From Rhodamnia argentea (lineage: Eukaryota; Streptophyta; Magnoliopsida; Myrtales; Myrtaceae): a stretch of 64,000 nucleotides of DNA. Shown in pieces: positions 45,771-56,780 of the stretch. Both the position numbers and the translations under genes were made by a program. Each line of letters starts with the position of its first letter. Position 1 is the stretch's first letter. The notes below the pieces were generated by a model, which had not been told where the DNA came from, made no database searches, and worked only from the letters and a program-made list of their open reading frames with translations. The DNA is taken from NCBI RefSeq assembly GCF_020921035.1, contig NC_063154.1, positions 2,666,001-2,730,000 on the forward strand. The letters run 5' to 3'.

Positions 45771-46752
45771 TTCATTAGAAATATTAAACCTTATCACAAA
45801 AATGTAATTGAATCTTTAAGCATGTAAAAATTACAATCGAATTCTAAAATTTATTAAATTGATTCAATCGAGTCCTTCTATTAATACGCGTCAATTTGTC
45901 TAACAAAAAATACTGATACGATATTTTTAAATTAATTTCTTTATCTTACGTGACATTTTTAATTATTTTAATTTTTGAAATCTTGTTTAAATAAAATTAA
46001 AAACTTAAAAAAAGCTATAAAAAAAGGGCAGGGCCTTGCCGCCACTGCTGCCCATTGCCGGAGGGGCCAGCAGAGGTCACTAGCCCCGAGCAAAGGTCGG
46101 TGAGGCTCGCTAGGCCCGTTCAAGGCCTCGCCTAGATTTGGTTTGAACCTCATACGATTTTTAGCTTTTGCGTGTCTTTGCTTGCCAAATAGGGAGTCAA
46201 TGAGGAATGGAGAAGTGGCGAGAGGCTGAGAAGAGGATTAATGTTGGTGGGTTTTGCATTGTCAGTGATAGATTGAGGCTCTGTTACAGCTCTGGGTTGC
46301 ACCTGTTTCATCTTCTTCTCCACTATCATCGTCTTCTTTGGCATCTGCTCCTTGCTCTACTGCAAATCTAGGCGAGGCCTGGTCAGCCCTCGCTCGGGGC
46401 CAACCACCTCCGCCGGCCCCTCTGACGATGGGAGTGGCGGCAGTATGGCCCTGCCCCCCTTTTTTTTGTCAGTTTTGTTTCTTTTTTCAAACAAATATTT
46501 AGCTTTTAATGTTTTTAGTGTAATTTAAATAATATTTCAAAAATAAAATAATTGGAAATGCCACATAGAATAAGAAAATTAATTTAAAAATGTCACGTCA
46601 ATATTTTTCGTTACATAAATTGATATTGTTAACAGAGGGACTTGATTAAATCAATTTGACAAGTTTTAGCACTTGATTGCACTTTTTACAAATTTTAGGA
46701 CTCAATTGCACTTTCGTGATAAGTTTTAGGACTTCTAATGAACATTTTCTTA
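45771..46752. mobile_element. Foldback element inserted in the left arm only
   Basis: Long inverted ends: TTCATTAGAA, TTTAAGCATG and AATTGAATC style blocks at the left mirror AGGACTCAATTGCACTTT and GGACTTCTAATGAAC at the right. The right arm has no counterpart near 62460. The centre (about 46030-46460) is GC-rich with short protein-like frames (for example one reading CTCFIFFSTIIVFFGICSLL), possibly captured host sequence of unknown origin. Confidence 0.6.
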
Positions 46753-47812
46753 TTTTCTAAGACATTTATTTATAACAGGCCATGCTAGAATGATCGTACC
46801 ATCAACTAACGGAGAAATGCTGGCCATAGATTTGCAGTGTGAGATTTTGGGGAAAAGTGATAAATTCTTATTGCCATGCATATTACAATTGAGTGTAGCG
46901 TCATGATTTAATCATCATTTTCCAAAAAGGTACAATACCATCCTCTTATCTTTTTCCTATTTGGAAAGCGTGTAATATAGTTCCTTCTATGATGGGTAAT
47001 TTTTTTAGCACCTCCACTATTTTTTTTGCCAAATACAGATTTTCATGTTAATGGAATAGCTTTTCTGCATTGTTCATCTCTTAAAGAACAACTTATTTAC
47101 GAAAAAATTAATATATATTTACACCTTTTTCTTTATTACGACCTATCATGTTAATTTTTTTTATCATTTTTTATTTGTCAATATAGTCTACTATGTTATA
47201 ATAGATATTTCTATACTGTGCAACTCTTCCCCAGCTTTCATTTAACACAAATTCTATATGTATTTATATGATTGGTGTATTAAATTTGGGCTATCATGTT
47301 AAAAAATTTGGTGTCGATTTGTTAATATCATTTATTTATGAAATGCGACAAACTTTTTTGCCTTAAACGATCTCCAAATAACTTTCCAAACATAACATTA
47401 TAGAAATCTACGATTATTTCACCTTTTGTTATACTTGCTATTGAACTATACGCAGTCATGCATGAAAACCCTCTCACGATTTTCTTTTCCCTCTCTATGA
47501 TGGATATGTTTATTATACCTATTTATTTGTAAACTGTTATATAATTCTTTGTGATGATGGATTTTTCTATTGATCTCTAATACTAATTAGTTATTGAAAA
47601 TGATATCGATCAAAATAATTATTAATTTTCTCACATATGATTAAGATAGGGTTGATTCTCAAATCTCTCGAGAAACCATTCGTAAGAAGCAGTTGAATCT
47701 CTAAATAGTAAATCTCAACTGTTCATTGAGAAATTATTTAGATTTTGCATGTTATAATACCTTGTATTTAAAAAGTTTTAAATATATTGTAATCATGCCA
47801 ATTCATTCCTAG
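46753..47812. other. Arm DNA without genes
   Basis: Non-coding arm sequence; 46970-47480 is the inverted counterpart of 61060-62430. It contains the unoccupied target TTAAAGAAC (47081-47089) of the element at 61449-62321. Confidence 0.55.
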
Positions 47813-48360
47813 CTTTTTTTTTTTTGTTAATTCAATCTTAACTCTTTTGCATTTGTATCAATTTAATCCATCCAACTAATGTTGACCGGTTGACGCCGAC
47901 GTGGTAATTTTTAATAATTTTTCAATTCTACATAGAATGAGTTGTCCCAAACTCGAACCCGAAACTAGTAGGATGGAGTAAATAATTTCTTTGTTAAAAT
48001 ATGTAACAAAAATCCCTTCCCAAATAGTGTTTTTTTTTCTTTTTTTCTTCTCTTTCTTCCTCCAACTGATTGTCTCACCGTCACTAGGAGAGGTTGGGCT
48101 CTCCCGACCATGGCTAGGTTCGCCGGTGGCGAGCGAGTCACCCTCACCTCTAGTCGATCGCCGGATCCGGAGGAAGAAGGAGAACGAAAAAAAAAATATA
48201 TTAATAAAATTTTCACGTTAGTGCTAGCCGGCCAAAGTTGATTGGATGGACTGAATTGACACACATACAAAAATTTTGGGATTCAATTGGTAAAAGAAAT
48301 GTTTATGACTGAATTAGCATAATTGCAACGATTTTTTTTTTTTTTTTTTTTGTAATTTTC
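47813..48360. repeat. Foldback element present in both arms (left copy)
   Basis: Inverted ends (TTCAATCTTAACTCTTTTGC and complement of a GGGATTCAATTGG block) with a GC-rich centre at 48070-48180. It sits at the mirror position of 60490-60865, so it predates the arm duplication. The third arm fragment in the spacer lacks it. Confidence 0.6.
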
Positions 48361-49304
48361 CCTCCAAATTAGAATAGCGTACATTTTGATTATAGTGATT
48401 TACGATCGAAGGAGAGATCTTGGATGGACCACAAAAAAATGCCACTTGGAATAGTCATCCGAATCGTTTGTATCCCCATGAACATGGACTTTACCACATT
48501 TACAAGTGTCGTTGGTAAATAATCAATGAACAGGAAGAATAGAATTAGACTTTAAGAAGTGAACTCACTTTCTTTAAGAAATTATTTGCCCCACAACGTT
48601 GCTAATAATTACTGGAAAAATCCTAAGAATACAACAAACTCTCAAACGAGAATATCAGACAGCAATTATGGTACTTCTCCATGAACTCTCAAAGAGAAAC
48701 AATTAAAAAGAAAGCTATATTTTTTCTATAAAGAAACGAAAATGGAAGAAAGTGAAAAATAATAAACAGAAACGTTGAATACGGATACAACAGGTTGTAA
48801 GAGCGCATGAACAAACACAACCTTAAATTAACAATATCTGACATTAACTAACAAAAAATAGTGATCGTTGAGATGTGCCACTTAGCCCATTGTCTTCATT
48901 CGCAAGAATGAAAGACTTCCACACTCATACATTAACCCACGCACCCCCATTTATTCAGCGTGGACCAAGGCACTTCCAAATTTATTTGATCATCAAACAC
49001 CATATTCTAAATGACACTGGGTTTTGAAATGACACTAGGATACGTCATTGCTCACGTTATTCCATGATTTCTTTCTTATGCTGGAAATAAGATCAATCTA
49101 CCCTTCCTGTCCATTTGGGAATCTTGTATCATGTCTAAACAGCCTCAAAGCCAACTTCTCTTGATCTAGAGTGCCTAAAATATGTTCATGACGTCTCTCC
49201 AAATAGGTGACTGTCAACTAAACCTAATAATGGTTTCCTGATTTTCTAGGACCGAGCCGGCTCCAACCTTATATTGTATCTGGCATGATCAGCAAGACCC
49301 GTTG
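48361..49304. other. Flank of UGT-C, no gene
   Basis: Arm sequence that mirrors 59560-60480 in the right arm and, in part, 52141-52850 in the spacer. No gene is seen. Confidence 0.5.
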
Positions 49305-49310
49305 TATAAA
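49305..49310 (+). promoter_or_regulatory. TATA-like box of UGT-C
   Basis: TATAAA in GTTGTATAAACCCAACTTG, about 110 bases before the ATG. The same box stands before UGT-D (near 52280); in the intact UGT-E the counterpart reads TTCTAAACCC. Confidence 0.4.
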
Positions 49311-49417
49311 CCCAACTTGTGAAATCCATATGAAGAAAGAAAATCAAAGCTTCTGTATACATCCCAAAAAAACCTCCCTCCATCGACGAAAGAGCGACCT
49401 GAGAAACAAAGTCCACG

Positions 49418-51494
49418 ATGAGCCAAGGAAACAACCACCGGCTGATCCTCGTCCCTCTACCGTTCCAAGGCCACATAAACCCGATGCTCCAGCCGGGTTG
49501 GATCCTATACGCCCGGGGCTTCTCCATCACCATCCTCCACACCGACTTCAACGCCCCAGATCCGTCCTCCCACCCTCACTTCGCCTTCCGATCCATCGCC
49601 GACGGCCTCGACCAACCGGAGGCCTCCGCGTCGGACATCCCTGGCCTCATCTCACTCCTCAACGCCTAGTGCGCGAGCCCCTTCGAGGAATGCCTACGGG
49701 AAATAATGATGTCGCTGCAGGGTGGTGATGTGGTGCCCGTCGCGGGCTTGATATCTGATTCGTTGTTCAACTTTACTTGCGGTGTGGTCGAGAGGTTGAA
49801 GGTCCGAGCGTTAATGTTGCGGACCAGCGGCGCAGCGTCGCTTTATGTTTCCACCATATATCCAATTCTCAAGGAAAAAGGATACGTTGCAATGCAGGGT
49901 AAGCTTTTCTGGTGTTCCATGGTGTGTGTTAGTTTTTGCTTCTCTTTCCTCAGTTCACGAGTTCTGATTGCCGTGTGTTTGGTAAGCTTTCCTGGTGTTG
50001 CAAGGTGAACTTAGGTCCAGAAAAAAGGTAAAATAAACGAAGAAAAATTAAAAAAATTATTAAAATAGTATTAAAATTTGTTCACATGAGCGCCAATCGT
50101 TCTACATAGCACAGTTGGCGTACACAGAAGTGATTTTGGGAAAAAAATTAGACGGATGGACTGAGTTGGTACAATGCAAAAATTTTAGTACCGGACTGGC
50201 ATAATTGCAATAGATTTAAGACTTTTCTAATAATTTTTCCTCTTTACAATAGAGAAGTTAGAAATCACCCCAGCCATGTGTTGCTTTGCAGCGTCCTGAT
50301 CGGAAGAATCTGTCTAGTGCTTTAATTCTTATATTTAGTGTCACAATTTAATAAATTGCCTAATAAACACTTAAAATTCTTGTCTACATCAAAAAGCTAT
50401 TCACAGGAAAATCTACTGATTTTATTGGTGAGTAATCATAGGTGCACTTTATACAAATCCGTGCAATGTATGTGTATGTCAGTAGTTTTCAGTATAAGAT
50501 TTTCTGAGCGAATCTGGATGTCAAGATCCATAATATTGCTTGCTTCTCCGTGCTTAGTAAAATTCTTTTTCTCGTAAAAGCATGGTTTATTGCACTCTTG
50601 AGTGTATCAGGTTCCCGATCGCAAGAGGCAGTGAAGGAGTTTCCACCGTTACTAGTTGGAGATATCCCGGCGGGCGACCCAAAGGAACCCGAGGTGGTGT
50701 TCCGGTTAATGGATAACCTGATCAAGACAATCAAGAACTCTTGCGGCGTCATCTTGAACACTTTCGAAGAGCTCAAATACCAAAATCTCGATTCGCTCCG
50801 GGAAGTTTTGTCGGTCCCCTTTTTCCCGATCGGTCCATCCCACAAACACTGCGCGACATCTTCCTCGAGCAGCTTACTAGCAGAGGATAGAAGCTGCATC
50901 TCCTGGCTAGACGAACAGCCACCCAGGTCCGTGATCTACGTGAGCTTCGGGAGCATCGTGGCCACGAGCGAGGCAGAAACCTTGGAGATCACGCTAGGCC
51001 TAGCAAGCTCGGAGCAGCCCTTTCTGTGGGTGGTCCGGCCTGGGTCGGCCCACAATCCGGAGTGGCTAGAGAAGTCGCCTAGCCGCTTCCTCGAGGCATT
51101 GAAAGGGAGAGGGAAGATGGTGAAATGGGCACCTCAAACGGAGGTGCTGGCTCATCCTGCCGTGGGAGCATTTTGGACGCACAATGGTTGGAACTCAACT
51201 TTGGAAAGCATAAGTGAAGGAGTGCCGATGTTGTGCATGCCTCGTTTTGCCGATCAAGGAGTGAACGCAAGGTATGTGAGCGATGTTTGGAGGGTTGGAC
51301 TGCACTTGAATGGTGGGCTTGAGAGAGAGAACATTGCAAGGGCCATCAAGAGGCTGTTGGTGGAGAGAGAAGGAGAAGAAATGCGATAGAGGGCATTGGT
51401 TTTGAAGGAGAAGGCCAGGGTCTGCTTGAGACAAGGCGGGTCTTCACACCAAGCCTTGGATGCTTTGGTCACACACATATTGTCTTGTAAATAA
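49418..51494 (+). pseudogene. UGT pseudogene in the left arm (UGT-C); exons 49418-49898 and 50611-51494
   Basis: Exon lengths (481 and 884) and splice sites equal those of UGT-E in the right arm, and the catalytic His segment (FQGHINPM) and a complete PSPG box ([20 protein letters not shown]) are present. Two point mutations make stops: TAG at 49667-49669 (Arg in UGT-E, codon 84) and TAG at 51387-51389 (Glu in UGT-E). Without readthrough no full enzyme can be made. An independent initiation downstream would lack the N-terminal domain. Few other changes suggest recent loss. Confidence 0.88.
50027..50235. repeat. Half of a foldback element in the UGT-C intron
   Basis: Resembles one end of the complete element in the UGT-E intron (58048-58550), including AATATTAAAATTTGTTCA-like and TGGCATAATTGCAATAGATT blocks. 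The other half is missing. Confidence 0.5.
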
Positions 51495-51624
51495 TCATAT
51501 GTTGTCCGAGCTTAATCATGATCGCATCATACTCAGAGTGGTTCCGTTTACGAATAAATAATAGATTGGTCGTTCACGTTTTAAATAAATTGACATACTA
51601 GAATGATTAATTATGGTTGCATTT

Positions 51625-52125
51625 CCAAATCTGCCCACAATTTTTTCCATCTAAGAAAAAATCACCAATTTTTACTTATCAAATATACCCCGTTAGCCCA
51701 CTGCCCAAAAAACGCCGTTAGTTATCTCTAATTTTCATATCCTAGAATGATTTCATTTTGGAGAGTTTTTCTATTGGGGTGGATTTGTTATCCACTTAAA
51801 AATGCCACGTCGGTCCGTAACTATCACTCCGTTACTTTGCTAATGTGAAATTTTTTATCAATAAGGAAATGTCACATCAAGTTGGGATTGAATCAAGGAG
51901 TAGATTCAAGAATGTATTGAAAATTTGTGACTTTATTTTGAAGACAAAACGAAATTCTTGGGCAGATTTGGGACTATACCTAAAGTTTGGGGTTCTTTTT
52001 GAGACAAGAAAAGAATTAGGGGTAGATTTGCTGCTGGACCTAGAGTTGGAGGTTTTTTCTGAGAAAACTGAAAAAATTTGAGATAGATTTGGGGCTGGAA
52101 CTAAAGTTTGACATTTTTTAGGGAA
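51625..52125. repeat. Foldback block in the spacer
   Basis: Units with AAAATCACCAATTTT and GGGGTAGATTTG / GGCAGATTTGGGACT that match the tandem units at 9510-9790, here arranged in opposite orientation at the two ends. Non-coding. Confidence 0.5.
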
Positions 52126-52140
52126 TTAGGCCAGCAGAAG

Positions 52141-52496
52141 ACAGAAGAGTGCCTCAAATATGTTCATGACGTCTCTTGCAATAGGTGATGGTCAACTAAA
52201 CATAATATTAGTGTCGTGGATTTCTAGGACCTATCCGACTCGAACCCTTTAACATTTGGCATGATCAGCAAGACTTGGTGTATAAACCCAACTTGTGGAG
52301 GCCATATGAAGAAACAAAATCAAAGCTTCCGTATACATCTCAAGAAAATCTCCCTCCATCGACGAAAGAGCGACCCGAGAAACAGAGTCCATGATGAACC
52401 AAAGAAACAACCACCGTCTGATCCTCTTCCCTCTACCGTTCCCTAGACGGCAAGAGCAGATTGATCTTATTTCTAGCATAAAAAAAATCATATGAC
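52141..52496 (+). pseudogene. UGT promoter and first codons only (UGT-D)
   Basis: Matches the promoter and first 16-17 codons of UGT-C/E (ATG at 52394: MNQRNNHRLILFPLPFP), then switches at about 52441 to unrelated arm-flank DNA. The frame runs on for 17 more codons to a stop at 52494-52496. It could at most encode a ~33-residue peptide lacking the catalytic His. Confidence 0.85.
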
Positions 52497-53000
52497 ATGG
52501 TTACTTACGTGAGTAATGACGTTCCCCAGAATAATTTAGCATATGGTGTTAGGATCAACAACTATATGACACTTGTAAATGTGGTAAAATCCATGTTCAA
52601 AGGGATGAAAACGATACGGATATTTATTCCAAGTGGCATTTTTCGTGTGATCCATCCAGGTATCTTTCCCTCGATCATAAATCATTATAATCAATGTGTA
52701 CATCATTCTAATTTGGATACAGAGTGTTATAACGCGCAAAAACCAAAAAAATTTCAATTAACAATTGGGATTTATTATTTAGCGATTTAATAGCTTTGAA
52801 GAACGGTTTCTTGAGAGATTGTAGAATCAAACATATTTTGTGTGTATAACTATGTATTAGCGGTCATGTTTTTGTAGTCCGATGACTTGTTACGAAATCT
52901 AAACGATTTTTCACTAGGGCGTTTGGTGCTTATGGCCTATGAACTTGTAATTGATGGATGGAGAACTCAAGAATCGTGTTTGATTTTTTTTCCCTTTGCA
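52448..53000 (+). repeat. Third copy of the arm flank (as at 59950-61000)
   Basis: Collinear with 59955-60085 and 60300-60480, then 60880-61000, in the same orientation. Relative to the right arm it lacks ~215 bases and also lacks the foldback element at 60490-60865. It follows directly after the truncated UGT-D. Confidence 0.75.
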
Positions 53001-53101
53001 CGTTATAGGGTTAGGATGAAATAATTGTAGATTTTTACACTTTTATAAGCACGTGGAAGATGGAAATGGGTTTGTATTTATTAGAATGCACGTGTGAATT
53101 A

Positions 53102-53260
53102 TGTTAAAAAAGTCCCACATCGAAAAATTAATGTGGTCTTGAGCAGTTAAGATATCCTAGTTGGCCCACAGCTCATTGGCTTAAACTTTTGAGTGAAGGT
53201 TGGTCCAATTAGATATATTTACAGGTTTGACTTAGGCTCCGTCTGGCAATCTTTTCGGGT
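53102..53260 (+). mobile_element. Possible Copia-type LTR start
   Basis: Begins TGTTAAAAAAGTCCCACATC, a common start of plant Copia LTRs (TGTTA...GTCCCACATCG). The right end was not found, so it is a fragment. Confidence 0.35.
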
Positions 53261-53369
53261 GAAGGTATTGGCGTGAACCGGACAATACATGACAAGATTA
53301 ATTACTATTTTTGACTAGAATTCTTAGTAAATATGTGATTGCCCATATATTTTGTCGATAAAATGACAC

Positions 53370-53735
53370 AAACAGTCCATAAATATTAGTCCAATGTGCA
53401 ATTCATTCTTTGATTTTTACCCTAATATGTAATGTGGCCCCTCAACTTTTAATTTGTTGAATGCGATTTTTGGACTTCCATTATATGTTCAATGTAGTTG
53501 CGGAACTTTATGGAAATGTTCAACTCTAAACATTTTCCATATAATTCGGGGACTACATTGAATATGTACTAAAAGTCCAAGGATCGTATCGAATAAATTA
53601 ATAATTCAGGGACCACATTGCACATTGGACTAAAATTCAAGGATTATATTGAATAAATTAAAAGTTTAGGGACCACATTGCACATCAAGCTAAAATTTAG
53701 AAACCATTTGTATTATTGTCCATAAATTGTTCTCT
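53370..53735. mobile_element. Palindromic MITE (family of 12412-12778)
   Basis: Carries CTCAACTTTTAATTTGTTGA on the left and mirrored AAATTAAAAGTTTAGGGACC on the right, with GGGACCACATTGCAC repeats. It folds about a centre near 53540. Non-coding. Confidence 0.65.
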
Positions 53736-55459
53736 GGCTACCACATTGCATACCCTATACGAAAGAAATTTATGAAACACTGAATTCATGTGATATGCTC
53801 CCAACCAAACTCATTCTTATATATATTATAGAAAAGGCATGGGTTGAGTCATATTATCTAGTTTATATGTACTTAATTTAGTTTCGGTCCCTCAAAGGAT
53901 CATGGAAAACCCAGTTGATTAAATGGAATCTCATTGTGTTTAGCCGGAAATGGCCTACGACGAGAGATCTTTAACCGAAGATTGGGGTCTTTGACTTTTA
54001 AAATAAATCGGGTTCTATGGAGATTCGGACAGGAAGTAATTGATAACGGCTAAGACAACGACTAAATCAGTAAAGGAAATAAAGAATGGTAAACACGAAT
54101 AAAAAATTGATAGAGTAAATTACAGGAAAATCTGATAAGTGTTATTTATCGCAAATCCTTTACAAAAGTTCTTCTCCAACTATTTATAGTTGGACACAGG
54201 CGCCCGTTTGAAAATAATTAAATATTTTAATTCTTTTGAATCGGTTAGTGAGCAAGTTTCTTTGGATTTTGTATGACCCTATCAACCGCTCCTATTTCCC
54301 AGATACTTAAGGGAACAATCTGTTGTGCTAAAAGCTCAATTCCATTCCCGCGGGAAAAATATTCAGTGGTTTGTTACCACGACGTCAGTTGCTGACGTGA
54401 CGTATATTCGTTTTCCATATCCACTTACAAATTGACACGTCTCTTAAAATAGATTTTAAATTTCTTCCTCCATCATCGTCCTCTTTCTCTGCCTTCTTTT
54501 TTTTTTTTTTTTCCCTTTGCCCATGGCTATCCTCTCGACCTTGGACGATTCACCATGGCTCTCTAGATCTAGCTTTCCATGGCTGTCGATGTCGCTCGTC
54601 CGTGGACGCTGCTGCTTGTCCAGATTCAATCGTCAACGCGAGCTTGCTCCGTCGCAGCTGCAATTTTTTCCGCTTGTTTCACATTGAATCCACAACTTTT
54701 AACGCTTTCTCTCAAGTTGACCTCTAACAACGGTTGCCGTGGCTAGGGCTGACGGTGGTCTATGACGTCAGGTTATTTGTTTCTAATTATCTAGATTTTA
54801 TTATATTGTGGAGAATTAGGAATTTAATCCGAAAAATGTCGGAGTATATGTCCTGATTGTCGCAATCTTTAATTTGCATATTTGAACGGATTATATGTGG
54901 ATTGTGATTAATTCAAATCTTTGGCGGGTGTGATTGCATGTTTTGAAATTTAATAGACTTAATCATACATATTAGATTGCATTTTAGAATAATTTGCATC
55001 TAGATTAGATAATTGCATCGTAGAATAGAATGCATTTTAGATAATATGGTACAATAATTGCTGCATTTTTAGAGTTCAATTGCATGTTTAGGCTATATTT
55101 GCATATTAAAATTAACCTACTTATTATAGGGTAAGTTTAGGTTTGATTTATACATAATCTAGGCTAAATAATGTAATTCCTAGATTGCATTTTAGGTTGC
55201 ATTACATTTAGAGTCGCATGTTTAGGTCATTTAATTAATTCGTACATCATGTAAACGATTTAACTAGACCATAACATAGTTTGCACTTTATTTTAAATTT
55301 AATTACATGCCATCTAGGTAAGTCATGTAGTTAATTAAATTAATTTCATATGCATTAGCTTAAGATAGCTTGCATTTAATTAATTCATTGCATTTAGAAT
55401 AAAATTCATCCATTGCGTATAGGTTAGTAGTTTTCCTTTAAAAAGCGAAAATCATAGAG
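53736..55459. other. Spacer DNA, no gene
   Basis: AT-rich with many TTGCAT(A/T)TTTA and TAGATTGCATT motifs (54800-55400). It could be the body of a decayed LTR element, but no frame supports it. Confidence 0.35.
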
Positions 55460-55886
55460 AGAGAATAAATTGTGTGATGTGTGATGTATGACTCTTGCAA
55501 TTATTTGATACGTCTTGGGTGTTTAATTTAATTGATTGTGCATCCGCATGATAACCTATGTTGGTGACTTAATTTAAAATCAATTCACGCTGCCTGCTAA
55601 ACATTTTTAATGGTACCAAACGGGCGTTAGATAAATGTAATGTAACCAAGCATTCGTCTCATAATCTCTAGTTCATATGAATAAAATTGTTCTCCTACTA
55701 TTTTATCTAAATATCTAATCGACCTACCGTAAACGGTTAATAGCGACTCCGATTGAATCGATTTGTATGTTGCCGGATATAAACCTAAGTTGTGATTTGG
55801 TATGAATTTAGAAGAGTCCAAATCAGGCTAATTAAATAATTAGATTAGTAATCCACTAGTAAGATTGGGAGATTTTAGGTCAAGAC
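55460..55886 (-). mobile_element. Decayed LTR fragment, inverted relative to the solo LTR at 2031
   Basis: The segment reads, on the minus strand, like the first ~400 bases of the 2031 element: TGTCTTGACC, TTACTA blocks, CGTTTACGGTAGGTCGATTAG, and AACGCCCGTTTGGTACC. The outer end is at about 55886. The other LTR end was not found. Confidence 0.55.
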
Positions 55887-56339
55887 AGTATTGCCATTCT
55901 AAAGCCATGTATAACTCATTTATTAAACATAGCTAATCTATTTAATGACTCGGCCCATCAAATATTGGTTATGAAATGAGTCTATGACCCATTTTGACAG
56001 GTCTAGTCTTGCCAAATTGCCACAAGTAAAGCCGATGAGCATTTCATGGCTGATGGTGATCAATGAGGACACATGAAGCGACTCTTGAGGGCCTAACAGG
56101 GAAAAGTGATACCAATAGATAAAATAAGTCGTTTTAATTGAGAAGTTACGAATATAGCTCTCGTCGGCCGGTCCACTAAAGAGACAACCTCACCTAGGAG
56201 GATGTTCGCAGTGGACATGCTATTTTCAAACAATGTGCCTGATTTCTAGATGCGGAAAATGCAACAAAGAATGCGAACGTGAATTTATGCCCCATTGCTG
56301 TTTTGTTTAGTGTGGGGATGAATTCGATCCCTAAAATTT

Positions 56340-56388
56340 TTAAATGCAAGAAAGATTATTTGGGTGAAAATTTAGGTGTCAACTGACG
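56340..56388 (+). mobile_element. LTR-end-like fragment
   Basis: Ends GAAAATTTAGGTGTCAAC, like the right end of the solo LTR at 5000-5017. Its opposite end and target site are unclear. Confidence 0.35.
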
Positions 56389-56780
56389 GTCCAGACTGAA
56401 TCTACAATATACACTAGTTTCATGGATACTTTGCTCAGAATTGAAAATTTGATCACCAGCTAGAGTTAATAAGAATTTTTAGTTTGGAATTCGATTACTC
56501 CAATTAATAGGCTTACCGGATGACACTTTACATAGTTCTGAGCTTATAAAGTGATAAGACATCAATGTTGATATTCGCAAACCCTCAATAACACTTTTAC
56601 TAATCATATCAAATGGAAATGTGCACATTCAAAATATAAGCTCTGATGCAAATGCTTAGAAAAGAGTGAAGGAACAAGACGTGTTTAAATGGATCTGATT
56701 ACACGTGTCCTGTCGATTCAATCCAAAACCGAACGACTCTGATTATGACATGATCATAATTGAGCTCAGACAACATATGA

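Larger units (their letters stand above)
44668..51548. repeat. Left arm of a large inverted duplication
   Basis: This stretch is the reverse-complement counterpart of 56728-63552. The coordinates of matching points sum to about 108,220-108,850, so matches run in mirror order: outer end CATGTATTTCACAAGAG near 44680 pairs with 63540; the sHSPs pair; 47080 pairs with 61440/62330; the UGT start codons pair (49418 and 59454); and 51545 pairs with 56730. Arm-specific insertions explain most length differences. Confidence 0.9.
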
